A DNA stretch of 13,934 nucleotides from CAYUNT01 sp964446285 (GTDB taxonomy: Bacteria > Sumerlaeota > Sumerlaeia > SLMS01 > CAYUNT01), in contig CAYUNT010000125.1 of the NCBI GenBank assembly GCA_964446285.1, positions 1 to 13,934 of the forward strand. Reading direction: 5' to 3'. The notes beneath the pieces were generated by a model that was not told the DNA's origin, searched no databases, and was given only the letters and a program-made list of their open reading frames with translations. Shown piece after piece: positions 6,521 through 13,910 of the stretch. Made by a program: the position numbers and the translations under genes. How positions within the stretch are numbered: position 1 is the first letter of the stretch; the number at the start of each line of letters is the position of its first letter.

Positions 6521-7615
6521 ATGTCTAGCCAAACTCCTCTTTATTCCTGGCATGTGGCCGCTGGCGCGCGCATGACGGATTTCGCCGGGTGGACGATGCC
6601 TTTGCATTACGGATCGATCCTGGCCGAGCATCAGGCGTCGCGAACAAGCGCGGGGCTTTTCGACCTCTGCCACATGACGCGCGTGCGAATCGCCGGGCGC
6701 GACGCGGGCGCATTCCTTGATCTTCTCCTCCCCCTGAATATCGGGGAACTCAAGGAAAACGCTGTCGCCTATTCGTTTTTTTGTGACGATCGCGGCGGAA
6801 TCATTGACGACATCACCCTATACAAAACCGAAGACTATTATATGGTGGTGGCCAACGCATCGAATCGCGCCGAGGTGCTCAAATGGCTCCGCGAGCACAA
6901 AGAAAATTTCTCCGTGGAAATCGAGGATGTCACCGAGTCGCTCTGCATGCTGGCGCTGCAAGGGCCAATCGCCGAGCAACTCCTTGAACCGCTTACGGTA
7001 GGCAGCCTTTCGTCGATCAAGTATTATCACTTCGCCCTGCTCCAAATAGGCGGGGCGCGCGCGCTCATCTCGCGCACGGGCTACACGGGCGAGGATGGGT
7101 TCGAGATTTATTGCGGATCGCTGTATTTCCGCCCGATCTGGGAGCGCATTCTCGAAATCGGACGCCACGTGGGCGTTGTTCCGGTGGGGCTGGGGGCGCG
7201 AGACCTTTTGCGCCTCGAAGCCGCGATGCCGCTTTACGGGCATGAACTGACGCGCGACGTGACTCCCATCGAAGCGGGGCTGGATAAATTCATCAGTTTT
7301 GAAAAGAAAAACTTCATCGGGCGCACCTCGATGATGCATTCATCCAGTTCGGAATTCGCGCGACGCCTTGTGGGATTTGAGATGCTCGATCAGGCAATTC
7401 CGCGAGCCGGTGTGGAAATTGCATTCAACTCGATGCCTATCGGCGTCGCGACCAGCGGCGCGTTTTCGCCCAGTCTGAAGCGGGGTATTGGAATGGGATA
7501 TGTGGATGCCCTGAAAACCACGCCGGGGACTGAAATCGATATTATTGTCCGGGGAACGCCCCATCCGGCTCGAATCGCCAAACGACCCTTTTACCGGAGG
7601 CCGAAAAAGAAATGA
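6521..7615 (+). CDS. gcvT: Aminomethyltransferase (glycine cleavage T protein)
   Basis: The T protein takes the aminomethyl group from lipoylated H protein and passes the one-carbon unit to tetrahydrofolate, releasing ammonia. Seen in the 364 residues: MTDFAGWTMPLHY (18-30) near the start, the folate-site aspartate in RGGIIDD (D96), SRTGYTGEDGFEIY (184-197), and GLGARDLLRLEAAMPLYGHE (223-242). Length fits the usual 360-370. The ATG at 6521 is chosen because the protein then begins in the family-typical way (TPLYSWHVAAGA) and because the promoter lies inside the upstream extension. There is no clear Shine-Dalgarno site. The TGA overlaps the gcvH ATG (ATGA), indicating translational coupling. 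Confidence 0.95.
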   Translation: MSSQTPLYSWHVAAGARMTDFAGWTMPLHYGSILAEHQASRTSAGLFDLCHMTRVRIAGRDAGAFLDLLLPLNIGELKENAVAYSFFCDDRGGIIDDITLYKTEDYYMVVANASNRAEVLKWLREHKENFSVEIEDVTESLCMLALQGPIAEQLLEPLTVGSLSSIKYYHFALLQIGGARALISRTGYTGEDGFEIYCGSLYFRPIWERILEIGRHVGVVPVGLGARDLLRLEAAMPLYGHELTRDVTPIEAGLDKFISFEKKNFIGRTSMMHSSSSEFARRLVGFEMLDQAIPRAGVEIAFNSMPIGVATSGAFSPSLKRGIGMGYVDALKTTPGTEIDIIVRGTPHPARIAKRPFYRRPKKK

Positions 7616-8031
7616 GTGCAGATAAAAAATCGCCGCAGGTTCCCAGTGGCTTGTTCTACATGGAAAGCCACGAATGGGCGCGCCTGGATGGAGAAAACGA
7701 AGTCACAATCGGCATCACCGCGTATGCCGCTGAGGAAATGGGCGACATCGTCCATATCGAGCTGCCAGCCGCCGGGGCGAAACTGGCGCATAAAGAGCCT
7801 TTTGGCGTGATCGATTCCGTCAAGGCGGCCTTTGACCTCTATTCGCCAGTCACGGGCATCGTTCTCGCGGTGAATCCCCAGGTGCTTTCCGATCCCTCGA
7901 TTGTCTCCAAAGAACCTTTCGCGAAGGGATGGATGATGCGGGTCAAGGCCAGCGCGCCCGCGGAACTCGACCGCCTGATGAATGCAGCTCGCTACAGCGA
8001 ATATCTCCAGTCCGGCGCCGGCGGCCACTAA
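7612..8031 (+). CDS. gcvH: Glycine cleavage H protein
   Basis: This small lipoyl carrier (139 residues) shuttles the aminomethyl intermediate between the P, T and L proteins. The lipoylated lysine is K71 in DSVKAAFDLYSPVTG. The segment SHEWARLDGENEVTIGITAYA (within 19-39) is characteristic of H protein. The start overlaps the gcvT stop by 4 nt, and GGAGG at 7596-7600 lies 11 nt upstream, inside gcvT. A lysine-containing N-terminal extension of about 10 residues precedes the typical beginning (GLFYMESHEW). A lipoate synthase or ligase would be needed elsewhere in the genome. Confidence 0.95.
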   Translation: MSADKKSPQVPSGLFYMESHEWARLDGENEVTIGITAYAAEEMGDIVHIELPAAGAKLAHKEPFGVIDSVKAAFDLYSPVTGIVLAVNPQVLSDPSIVSKEPFAKGWMMRVKASAPAELDRLMNAARYSEYLQSGAGGH

Positions 8032-8070
8032 TCGCGCGCCCTCCGGACGCCTATCGAGCACAAATCAAAC

Positions 8071-9543
8071 ATGACCAATCCCTATATACCCTCCACAGCC
8101 TCGGAGCGTCGCGATCTGCTTGAGGCAATTGAGGTTCACAGTCTTGAGGATTTGCTGAAGCAAATTCCGCAGGAAGTGCGCTGGACCGGCCCCGTGCCTG
8201 ATGGGCACCCCGCGGCTGAACTGCTCGTCCGCCCGCTCACCGAGATGGAATTGACAGCGCTGGCGCGCCAGCGCGCAGAACAAAACGCGGATTTGGCGGA
8301 CAGGCCGAGTTTTCTCGGGGCGGGAACCTACCGGCATTTTATCCCAAGCGCCGTAGGGCATCTGGCGCTTCGCTCGGAATTTCTGACAGCCTATACACCG
8401 TATCAACCCGAGGCGAGCCAGGGATTGCTGCAGGCGATTTTCGAGTTCCAGACATACATTTCGCGCCTGACGGGCATGGATGTGGCCAACGCGGGCCTCT
8501 ACGACGGAGCGACGGCGCTGGCGGAGGCGGCGTTGATGGGATTGAGCGCGCGCCCGGCGGCCAAGCGCGTTGTGCTTTCGCGCGCCATTCACCCGCAGTA
8601 TCGCGAGGTAGTGCGGACGCATGTGTCCGCACTGGGCGCGGAAGTGATCGAGGTGGATTGCGCGGATGGCGCGACGTCGCTGGAAAAATGGCGTGAAGCC
8701 CTCGGCCTTAGCGCGCCCAAAGATGCCGCCGGTGGCGGCGCTTCCCCCTCATCGGCCGATGCCTCTCCCGCCGCCGCAGTGGCCCTGTTCCAAAGTCCGA
8801 ATTTCTTTGGATGCCTGGAGGATGGGGCGGCGCTTGTCGAGGCGGCGCACAAGGCCGGGGCGCTCGCGGCCGTGGCGTTCAACCCGATTGCGCTCGGAGT
8901 GCTCGCCACGCCGGGACAATGGGGCGCGGACATCGCCGTTGCGGAGGGGCAGCCACTCGGAATGGCGCCGGGAGCGGGCGGCGAAACCCTGGGGCTTTTT
9001 GCCGCGCGCGCGGAACATGTGTGGAAAATGCCGGGGCGGCTCGTTGGATTGACGCGCGATCGCGAGGGGCGCCGCGCCTACGTCCTTACGCTCCAATCGC
9101 GCGAACAGCACATCCGCCGCGCCCGCGCGACGTCGAATATCTGCACCAACCACTCGCTTTTCGCCCTGATGGCGTGCATTTACATGGCCACGGTGAGCGC
9201 GGAAGGATTGCGCGAACTGGCCGGGATTTGCGCGGGGCGTTGCGCGCTGGCCCGCCGCCGGCTCGCGCAAATTCCAGGCTGCCAACTGGCGTTTCCCAAG
9301 GCGGATCATTTCCATGAATTTGCGCTCCGCACGGGCCGCGACGCGCGCGAACTCGAACGCCGCATTGCGCGCGAATCGGGCATTCTTGCGGGATATCCAC
9401 TTGGGCGCGAGTATCCCGAACTCGCCGACGCGCTTCTTGTATGCACAACGGAAATGACAAGTGAAGCGGACATCGAGCGCCTGGCGGTGGCGCTGGAACA
9501 GGCGCTTGGCGCACGCAGGCCATCGGATCGCAAGAAAAAATAA
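8071..9543 (+). CDS. gcvPA: Glycine dehydrogenase (decarboxylating) subunit 1, P-alpha
   Basis: This is the alpha half of a split P protein, which decarboxylates glycine and loads the aminomethyl group onto H protein. Family signatures are FLGAGTYRHFIPSAV (81-95), TAYTPYQPEASQG (107-119), QSPNFFG (241-247), GQWGADI (282-288) and LQSREQHIRRARATSNICTN (341-360). The PLP lysine is on the beta subunit, so this protein cannot work alone. At 490 residues it is longer than the usual roughly 450, partly because of a Gly/Ala/Ser/Pro-rich insert (about 217-236). It starts 39 bp after gcvH with only a weak ribosome binding site. No gcvPB follows: the next gene is convergent and unrelated. Confidence 0.93.
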   Translation: MTNPYIPSTASERRDLLEAIEVHSLEDLLKQIPQEVRWTGPVPDGHPAAELLVRPLTEMELTALARQRAEQNADLADRPSFLGAGTYRHFIPSAVGHLALRSEFLTAYTPYQPEASQGLLQAIFEFQTYISRLTGMDVANAGLYDGATALAEAALMGLSARPAAKRVVLSRAIHPQYREVVRTHVSALGAEVIEVDCADGATSLEKWREALGLSAPKDAAGGGASPSSADASPAAAVALFQSPNFFGCLEDGAALVEAAHKAGALAAVAFNPIALGVLATPGQWGADIAVAEGQPLGMAPGAGGETLGLFAARAEHVWKMPGRLVGLTRDREGRRAYVLTLQSREQHIRRARATSNICTNHSLFALMACIYMATVSAEGLRELAGICAGRCALARRRLAQIPGCQLAFPKADHFHEFALRTGRDARELERRIARESGILAGYPLGREYPELADALLVCTTEMTSEADIERLAVALEQALGARRPSDRKKK

Positions 9544-9565
9544 GAACAGGGATAGCGAGAGCGGA

Positions 9566-10711
9566 TCAGGATTCCAGAAATCGCAAGTAGAGTTCCTCGA
9601 CGCGGCGGGTCATGATTTCCGCTGAATAGCCCTCGCGCACTTTTTGCAGAGCCGCCGCAGCGAATCCGCGCCGCAGGACCTCGTCCGCCGCCAGCCGCGC
9701 CACGCGGTCCGCAAACCCCGCCTCATCGCCCGAATCCACCAAAAAACAATCGCGCCCGTCTTCGAGGATTTCCGCCATGCCGTCGAGCCGCGACGCCACA
9801 ATCGCCATCCCGCACGCCATAGCCTCAAGGATCGTCATCGGCGTTCCCTCGTAAAGCGAAGGCAGCAAAAAGACATCCACGGCCGGATAGAGCGTCATCA
9901 CATCGCGCACGAATCCGAGAAACCGGCATCGTTCCGGCCCAAGTCCAAGGCGGGCGGCTTCTGCTTCGAGCGCGGCGCGATCCGGCCCCTCGCCCGCGAT
10001 CACAAAGAGGATGCGCGGATTTTGCGCCACGACGCGCGCCGCCACGCGCAAAAACATGGGGAAGTTTTTTTGCGGATGAAGCCGCCCGACGCCAGCCACC
10101 ACCACGGCATCCTCGGGCAATTCCCATTGCGCGCGTGCGCGCTGGCGCTCCTTCTCCCCCGCCGCGGAGGACGGCACCGGCCGGTAGCGCGCCAAATCCA
10201 CGCCGTTGTGAATGGCCGTGATTCGCTCGGGCGCGATTCCCTCGTGTTTGACAAGGAATTGGCGCGTGGATTCCGAGACGGCCACAATGTGCGAAGACAA
10301 TCGGTTGGTGGCGCGGTCAATGCGAAGCGTCGTTTGAGAAAGCAGGCGGTCGTCGCCGTTGCAGTGATCGTGGTTGAAAAGGACGCGCACGCCCGCCAGC
10401 CGCGCCATGGGTTTGCCGATAGCATTTGACCCAAATAAATGGCAATGCACTATGGCGTATCCGCGCGCGCGGCACAGGCCAAACAGCCGCGGCGCATAGA
10501 TTGGCAGCCATTTGCGCGGCGAAAGCGAATACATCGGCAGACCCAGCGGCGCGATTCTCTCCCAATACGGTCCGCGCCCATGCAAACACGCCACCTCGGG
10601 CGCAAACCGCGTCCGGTCTGCATACTTCAGAAGGTTGAGCAGGACCTCCTGCGCTCCGCCCAACCCAAAGCTGTCAATTACATGCAAAATCCTGTATGTC
10701 TTTGATTTCAT
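9566..10711 (-). CDS. Glycosyltransferase family 4 (GT-B fold)
   Basis: A retaining glycosyltransferase that would transfer a sugar from a nucleotide-sugar donor, probably in surface polysaccharide or glycoconjugate synthesis. From M1 at 10711 it has 381 residues: a Rossmann start RILHVIDSFGLGGAQ (7-21), AVSESTRQFLVKHEG (144-158), IHNGVD (167-172), GVGRLHPQKNF (207-217) with the usual donor-site R and K, and SLYEGTPMTILEAMACG (285-301) carrying the E-x7-E motif (E288, E296). The frame extends upstream to 10840 with another ATG at 10792, but the extra residues resemble no glycosyltransferase start and would overlap the likely promoter. Acceptor and sugar are unknown. Its stop is 22 bp from the gcvPA stop, tail to tail. 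Confidence 0.88.
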   Translation of the reverse strand: MKSKTYRILHVIDSFGLGGAQEVLLNLLKYADRTRFAPEVACLHGRGPYWERIAPLGLPMYSLSPRKWLPIYAPRLFGLCRARGYAIVHCHLFGSNAIGKPMARLAGVRVLFNHDHCNGDDRLLSQTTLRIDRATNRLSSHIVAVSESTRQFLVKHEGIAPERITAIHNGVDLARYRPVPSSAAGEKERQRARAQWELPEDAVVVAGVGRLHPQKNFPMFLRVAARVVAQNPRILFVIAGEGPDRAALEAEAARLGLGPERCRFLGFVRDVMTLYPAVDVFLLPSLYEGTPMTILEAMACGMAIVASRLDGMAEILEDGRDCFLVDSGDEAGFADRVARLAADEVLRRGFAAAALQKVREGYSAEIMTRRVEELYLRFLES

Positions 10712-10787
10712 TGTTTTCCGGCTGGCTTTGACTCCCAATCTGGCGCACTTCGATGTTGCTGGACACTCCCTCCAAACCTCCTCACGA

Positions 10788-10815
10788 TTCATAGTTCCGC
10801 CCTGCGGAACGTCAA
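10788..10815 (-). promoter_or_regulatory. Possible promoter with palindrome in the spacer
   Basis: On the minus strand TTGACG (10815-10810) and TATGAA (10793-10788) are separated by 16 bp. A perfect inverted repeat gttccgc-cct-gcggaac (10794-10810) fills this spacer. If the promoter is real, a repressor bound to the palindrome would block it. The leader to the ATG at 10711 would be about 70 nt. An alternative is an RNA hairpin, or that GGGCGG in it serves as ribosome binding site for an ATG at 10792. Confidence 0.4.
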
Positions 10816-10892
10816 GAGAGATAAAAAGGAAGAATGGCATAGGCAGAATCTATTCCTTGCGGCTTGAATGAAATCGCGCGCCGTGAATCAGC

Positions 10893-10896
10893 AGGA
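10893..10896 (+). promoter_or_regulatory. Ribosome binding site fixing the start of the glycosyltransferase pseudogene
   Basis: AGGA lies 9 nt before the ATG at 10906. This supports starting there rather than at the in-frame TTG at 10864, and the protein then begins MKPQKKRYCFLCLDG directly before the first predicted strand. Confidence 0.5.
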
Positions 10897-10905
10897 AAAC
10901 CGCGG

Positions 10906-12153
10906 ATGAAACCCCAGAAGAAACGATATTGTTTTTTATGCCTGGATGGAACAACAACCGTGGTTGGCGGACGGGTTGTTGACTACCTGCGCCGGATTTA
11001 CGATCAGGGGCGCGGATTGCCATTTGATCTTTTCCTGTATGGGCATAAGGCGCACGGCGAGTTTCCCTACAAGGATTCCGGACGCCGCGCGGCCTTGTCG
11101 GAGTCCATTGGCGGGCGCGCTTTTGCAGACACTTTTTCCAATCCTTTCTTCGGGCTGCCCAAGGTGTTGTGGGCGCTTATGCGCGCCTGCGGTCGCGATG
11201 CCCTTTTTCGCCGGCTTGTCATTCATGGCCGCGCGAAAGACGGCGCGTTTGTCGGCGCGCTGTTCAAGTGGATCTGTCTTGGACGGCCCATAGTCATATA
11301 TGACGCCCGGGGCGACATCCTGGGAGAATTGCGTTATTTTCTCAGGGAAAAATCTCCTGCCATGCCTCGCTGGAAAACCAGCCTTCTCCTTGCGGAAGCG
11401 CGCATGCGAGAGGGATTGGCGCTGCGATCTGCCAGTTTTCTCTTTTGCCATTCTCAGGCGCTATACAACGAAATCATTCGGAATTATCCCTTTGCCCGCA
11501 AATTGCCCTGGGCGCTCGCGCCCAGTTGCGCGGATGAAACCCTATTTCGTTATGACCCCGAATTGCGCCATCAAACTCGGGCCAGCCTGCAAATCACCCC
11601 GGAGGAGCGCGTGCTTATCAATGCGGGCGGATTGCAGGTCTATCAGCGGCTGGAAAAAATGGTGGCGCTTTTTTCCGAATGCCTGAAACGACAAAACAAC
11701 ATGCGGCTTCTTATAGCCACGCATTCTCAGTTTCGCGAAAATGCAGAACTCCAACTGGCCCAGCTCCTGCCAAATGACAGTTATCGTGTAGTCTCGGCCC
11801 CGCACGACGCCGATCCTGCCCGGATGATTGCCGCCGAGCTTGCCTAATGCCTGCGGGCCGAGGCCACACGCACCCTTACCCGTACGCCCGGCCCGTTTGC
11901 GGAATATATTTGCTGCGGGCTTCCCGTAGCTATCACGGAGGGAATCGGAGATTACAGCGCAATGGCGCGGGAGCACTTGCTTGGTGGAATCGTTGATTTG
12001 AAAAAGCCAGAAGAATCGGCGCGTGCGCTCTTGCGCGCGCTCGAAACCTGCTCGGGCGACGCCGAGCGCCGGCGCATCGCCGATTTTGGCCGCGAAAATC
12101 TCTCCTTTTCCCGCTATGTTCCGGAATTCCGCGCCTGCTATGAGAAACTGTGA
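10906..12153 (+). pseudogene. Glycosyltransferase (GT4-like), interrupted by an in-frame TAA
   Basis: The reading frame codes for a GT-B glycosyltransferase broken by a single stop, TAA at 11845-11847 (codon 314), after 313 residues. Translation in the same frame continues for about 101 residues to TGA at 12151-12153, and the continuation is clearly family sequence: FAEYICCGLPVAITEGIGDY (331-350) is the donor-binding region of GT4 enzymes, with E333 in the place of the second glutamate. Before the stop, INAGGLQVYQRLEKM (249-263) is the start of the C-terminal domain. The context LA-stop-CLR suggests an ancestral hydrophobic codon such as TTA changed to TAA, since ADLALCLR-like sequence is common here. 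A truncated product would lack much of the donor site. Sequencing error or a strain polymorphism is possible. It is divergent from the glycosyltransferase at 9566-10711. Confidence 0.8.
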
Positions 12154-12357
12154 TACCTTTTCGCCGGGCGACGCCGAATCTCCCGCCAAGCCACACGGCC
12201 TGCTCACGCGCGGGATCGCGTCCCCGAATGCCAAAACGCGCCACGCGCCCGTAATAGGCGGCGTTTATCACAAGCGGATAGGCAATGCGGGCGGGTCCAG
12301 CAGGAGCGCGGACAAGAACTGTTCAAAGAGACATGGGCGGTTGCGGACGCGAAAAAT

Positions 12358-12381
12358 CTTGGGCGGGACGCCCAAGCCACC
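12358..12381 (+). repeat. Hairpin unit 3 (CCACC-tailed)
   Basis: cttgggcgggacgcccaag (12358-12376) has the same 8-bp stem as unit 1 with loop gga instead of aga, followed by ccacc. A 10-bp palindrome ccggcgccgg (12380-12389) overlaps its tail. Confidence 0.8.
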
Positions 12382-12403
12382 GGCGCCGGCAATTCGCAAG
12401 ACC

Positions 12404-12427
12404 AGTGGCTCGGACGTCTCGTCCGAG
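12404..12427 (-). repeat. Hairpin unit 4, inverted
   Basis: On the minus strand this reads ctcggacgagacgtccgag followed by ccact. The 8-bp stem is perfect with loop aga. Relative to unit 1 it changes stem positions 3 and 6, both with compensating changes. Confidence 0.75.
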
Positions 12428-12433
12428 TTCCCC

Positions 12434-12457
12434 GGTGACTTGAGCGTCTTGCTCAAG
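12434..12457 (-). repeat. Hairpin unit 5, inverted
   Basis: On the minus strand this reads cttgagcaagacgctcaag followed by tcacc. Seven of 8 stem positions pair; position 5 shows a compensated change, and position 8 (a against c) is the only unpaired one in the family. Confidence 0.7.
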
Positions 12458-12620
12458 ACTGACTTTTCTCCACGTGTCACCTTGGACAGTTCCTGGGCGG
12501 GCGAAGCCGCAATGCGGATTTTACTTGATTTAGGGATGATCCGCGTGGGCATTATGAACCATGTCAGAATGGGGGCTTAAACCGGCTTCACGGCGAATCC
12601 CCAGCTGATCCCATCTACCC

Positions 12621-12627
12621 AAGGAGG
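12621..12627 (+). promoter_or_regulatory. Strong ribosome binding site of the propeller gene
   Basis: AAGGAGG lies 7 nt before the ATG at 12635. It is the strongest Shine-Dalgarno site in the window and suggests efficient translation of the secreted protein. Confidence 0.75.
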
Positions 12628-12634
12628 CACTAGC

Positions 12635-13810
12635 ATGAAAAAGCAGGTAATTTCCTATCTTTTAGGGGTAGGGTTGTGTGTATGCACAGCCCTGAGCGGA
12701 GCGGCAACTAACGGCTATCTGTATTATGTTGCCGGCGCATTGGGGGATACCGGTCAGGCACAACCGGCAGACGGAACTCTGACGGGAGACAATGGAGTCT
12801 TCAGCGTCCTGGTGGCGGATGTGGACATCGCCGCCGGAACGGTCAGCAATTGGCGTTATGCTGGAAATGCCCTGCCCGTGGCAGGAGTTAACCCGGCTGA
12901 CGATGCTTACAGCTGGATGTTCCTCGAAAATGCCGTCCATGTGTATAACGGCTACTTATATGCCGGCCCAGGCGACTGGAACAACGACAGCAGCCGGGAT
13001 ACGGCGGACGTTGTGGCCTATGCAAAAATCAACAGCGATGGCTCTCTGCAGCCATTCCAACTCTCCGCCGTATTCCCGGATACGCCCGCCGATCAGGCGA
13101 TTAGCGCCACCGCGCTCGTGGATTTCGGCGGCGGAAACGCCTACTATTACGTAATCGCCGGAACTAGCAGCGGAACCGCCCGTGTCATTAAAGCCAAAAT
13201 CAGCGCAGTGGACGGATCGCTGGGAGCATGGTCCGTGGACAGAGCCATCTCCGTGGCGGATTGGTTCTCTCGGGCAACGGCCGTTGGCTCGACGATTGTT
13301 TATGCGGAAGGAAACCTGGCAACAGAACGCCGCTCTTTTTACTCGGTCGCATCGTCGAGCGATGGATCGCTTGGCAACTGGCAGGACGCCGGCCTCTATG
13401 ACTCGACTGCAAGCGCGCGCTGGGATTATGCCATGACGACGGCCGCTGCGGGCGGCAATCAATTCGCCGTTATCATGGGCGGAGCACCCAATCCACCAAC
13501 TACTAGTGTGCATGTCTCGCAGGTTGCCGGAGGCGTGCCTGGCGCGTGGAGCACAACCAATGCCATGCCGGTTGGGCTTCGCCGCGTAACCGCCACCGCC
13601 GCGGATGACCTGATTATAGTCTGTGGCGGCACCATCACAAACTCCTCAGTGGCCAATGCCCAGGATGCTGTGCATCTTGGCCGAATCAATTCTTCCGGCC
13701 AGATCACCTGGACGACATCGCCTACGGCTATGCCGCAGAAGCGCGCCTTCGGCGGAGCGGCCTTCTATCGGGCCGGTTCCGCTGTGAATGACTGGGCTAT
13801 GTTTGACTGA
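12635..13810 (+). CDS. Secreted six-repeat beta-propeller (kelch-like) protein
   Basis: Function is unknown. Residues 1-24 form a signal peptide: MKK, a hydrophobic core up to about residue 21, and a probable cleavage after SGA or GAA. No lipobox precedes the cysteines at 15 and 17, so it is probably soluble and exported. The mature part has six diverged repeats, each marked by a turn of the type DGSLG-x-W: AGTVSNW (67-73), SDGSLQPF (134-141), DGSLGAW (193-199), SDGSLGNW (242-249), GGVPGAW (299-305) and SSGQITW (353-359), spaced 50-68 residues. This suggests a six-bladed propeller. It has no catalytic motif I recognise, no membrane anchor and no sorting signal at the C-terminus, which ends NDWAMFD. 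Carbohydrate or protein binding outside the cytoplasm is plausible. Confidence 0.75.
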   Translation: MKKQVISYLLGVGLCVCTALSGAATNGYLYYVAGALGDTGQAQPADGTLTGDNGVFSVLVADVDIAAGTVSNWRYAGNALPVAGVNPADDAYSWMFLENAVHVYNGYLYAGPGDWNNDSSRDTADVVAYAKINSDGSLQPFQLSAVFPDTPADQAISATALVDFGGGNAYYYVIAGTSSGTARVIKAKISAVDGSLGAWSVDRAISVADWFSRATAVGSTIVYAEGNLATERRSFYSVASSSDGSLGNWQDAGLYDSTASARWDYAMTTAAAGGNQFAVIMGGAPNPPTTSVHVSQVAGGVPGAWSTTNAMPVGLRRVTATAADDLIIVCGGTITNSSVANAQDAVHLGRINSSGQITWTTSPTAMPQKRAFGGAAFYRAGSAVNDWAMFD

Positions 13811-13836
13811 TACCATTTTCCTTTGATTCTGTTCCC

Positions 13837-13887
13837 AATCGCCTGTCACGGCTTTCGCGAGAAGAGCGAAAACCGCGCTAGGCGATT
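13837..13887. repeat. Two-tier stem-loop 3' of the propeller gene
   Basis: An outer perfect 8-bp stem (aatcgcct 13837-13844 with aggcgatt 13880-13887) encloses a 4-by-4 internal loop. Inside it is a 10-bp stem (13849-13858 with 13866-13875, 9 paired) with a 7-nt loop. It begins 27 nt after the stop codon. No T-run follows, so a standard intrinsic terminator is not shown; protection of the mRNA 3' end or a repeat element are alternatives. The word gattctgtt occurs at 13825-13833 and again at 13884-13892. Confidence 0.6.
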
Positions 13888-13910
13888 CTGTTGTTGGTGT
13901 CTCGGTTTCC

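Larger units (their letters stand above)
12313..12495 (+). mobile_element. REPIN/MITE-like element 2, with three hairpin units
   Basis: The ends CAAGAACTGTTCAA (12313-12326) and TTGGACAGTTCCTG (12482-12495) are inverted copies at 12 of 14 positions and match the ends of the element at 201-303. The element is 183 bp. It contains one hairpin in plus orientation (12358-12376) and two in minus orientation (12409-12427 and 12439-12457). A block of about 32 bp around the first hairpin (12352-12383) is shared with element 1 with one difference. No flanking direct repeat is evident, so this copy may be older or rearranged. Confidence 0.62.
12154..12634. other. Non-coding region carrying small element 2
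   Basis: No gene is supported in these 481 bp. The first 160 bp, directly after the pseudogene, are unremarkable and G+C-rich. Then comes an element with inverted ends and three hairpin units (12313-12495). The last 140 bp before the propeller gene contain a strong ribosome binding site, but I could not find a promoter with both boxes. Open frames crossing the region pass through the hairpins and have no recognisable domains. Confidence 0.6.

Noticed and set aside
9644..10429. Plus-strand frame antisense to the glycosyltransferase
   Set aside because: The minus-strand frame carries the E-x7-E and donor-site motifs; the plus-strand translation is rich in Arg and His with no domain.
11845..11847. 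Recoded or read-through stop codon
   Set aside because: TAA also ends other genes here (the nuclease and gcvPA), no recoding signal is seen, and Sec or Pyl insertion uses TGA or TAG. A point mutation or sequencing error is simpler.
201..12495. Composite transposon bounded by elements 1 and 2
   Set aside because: Sharing ends could allow it in principle, but the 12 kb between them are housekeeping genes of native composition, no transposase is present and no outer target duplication joins the two elements.
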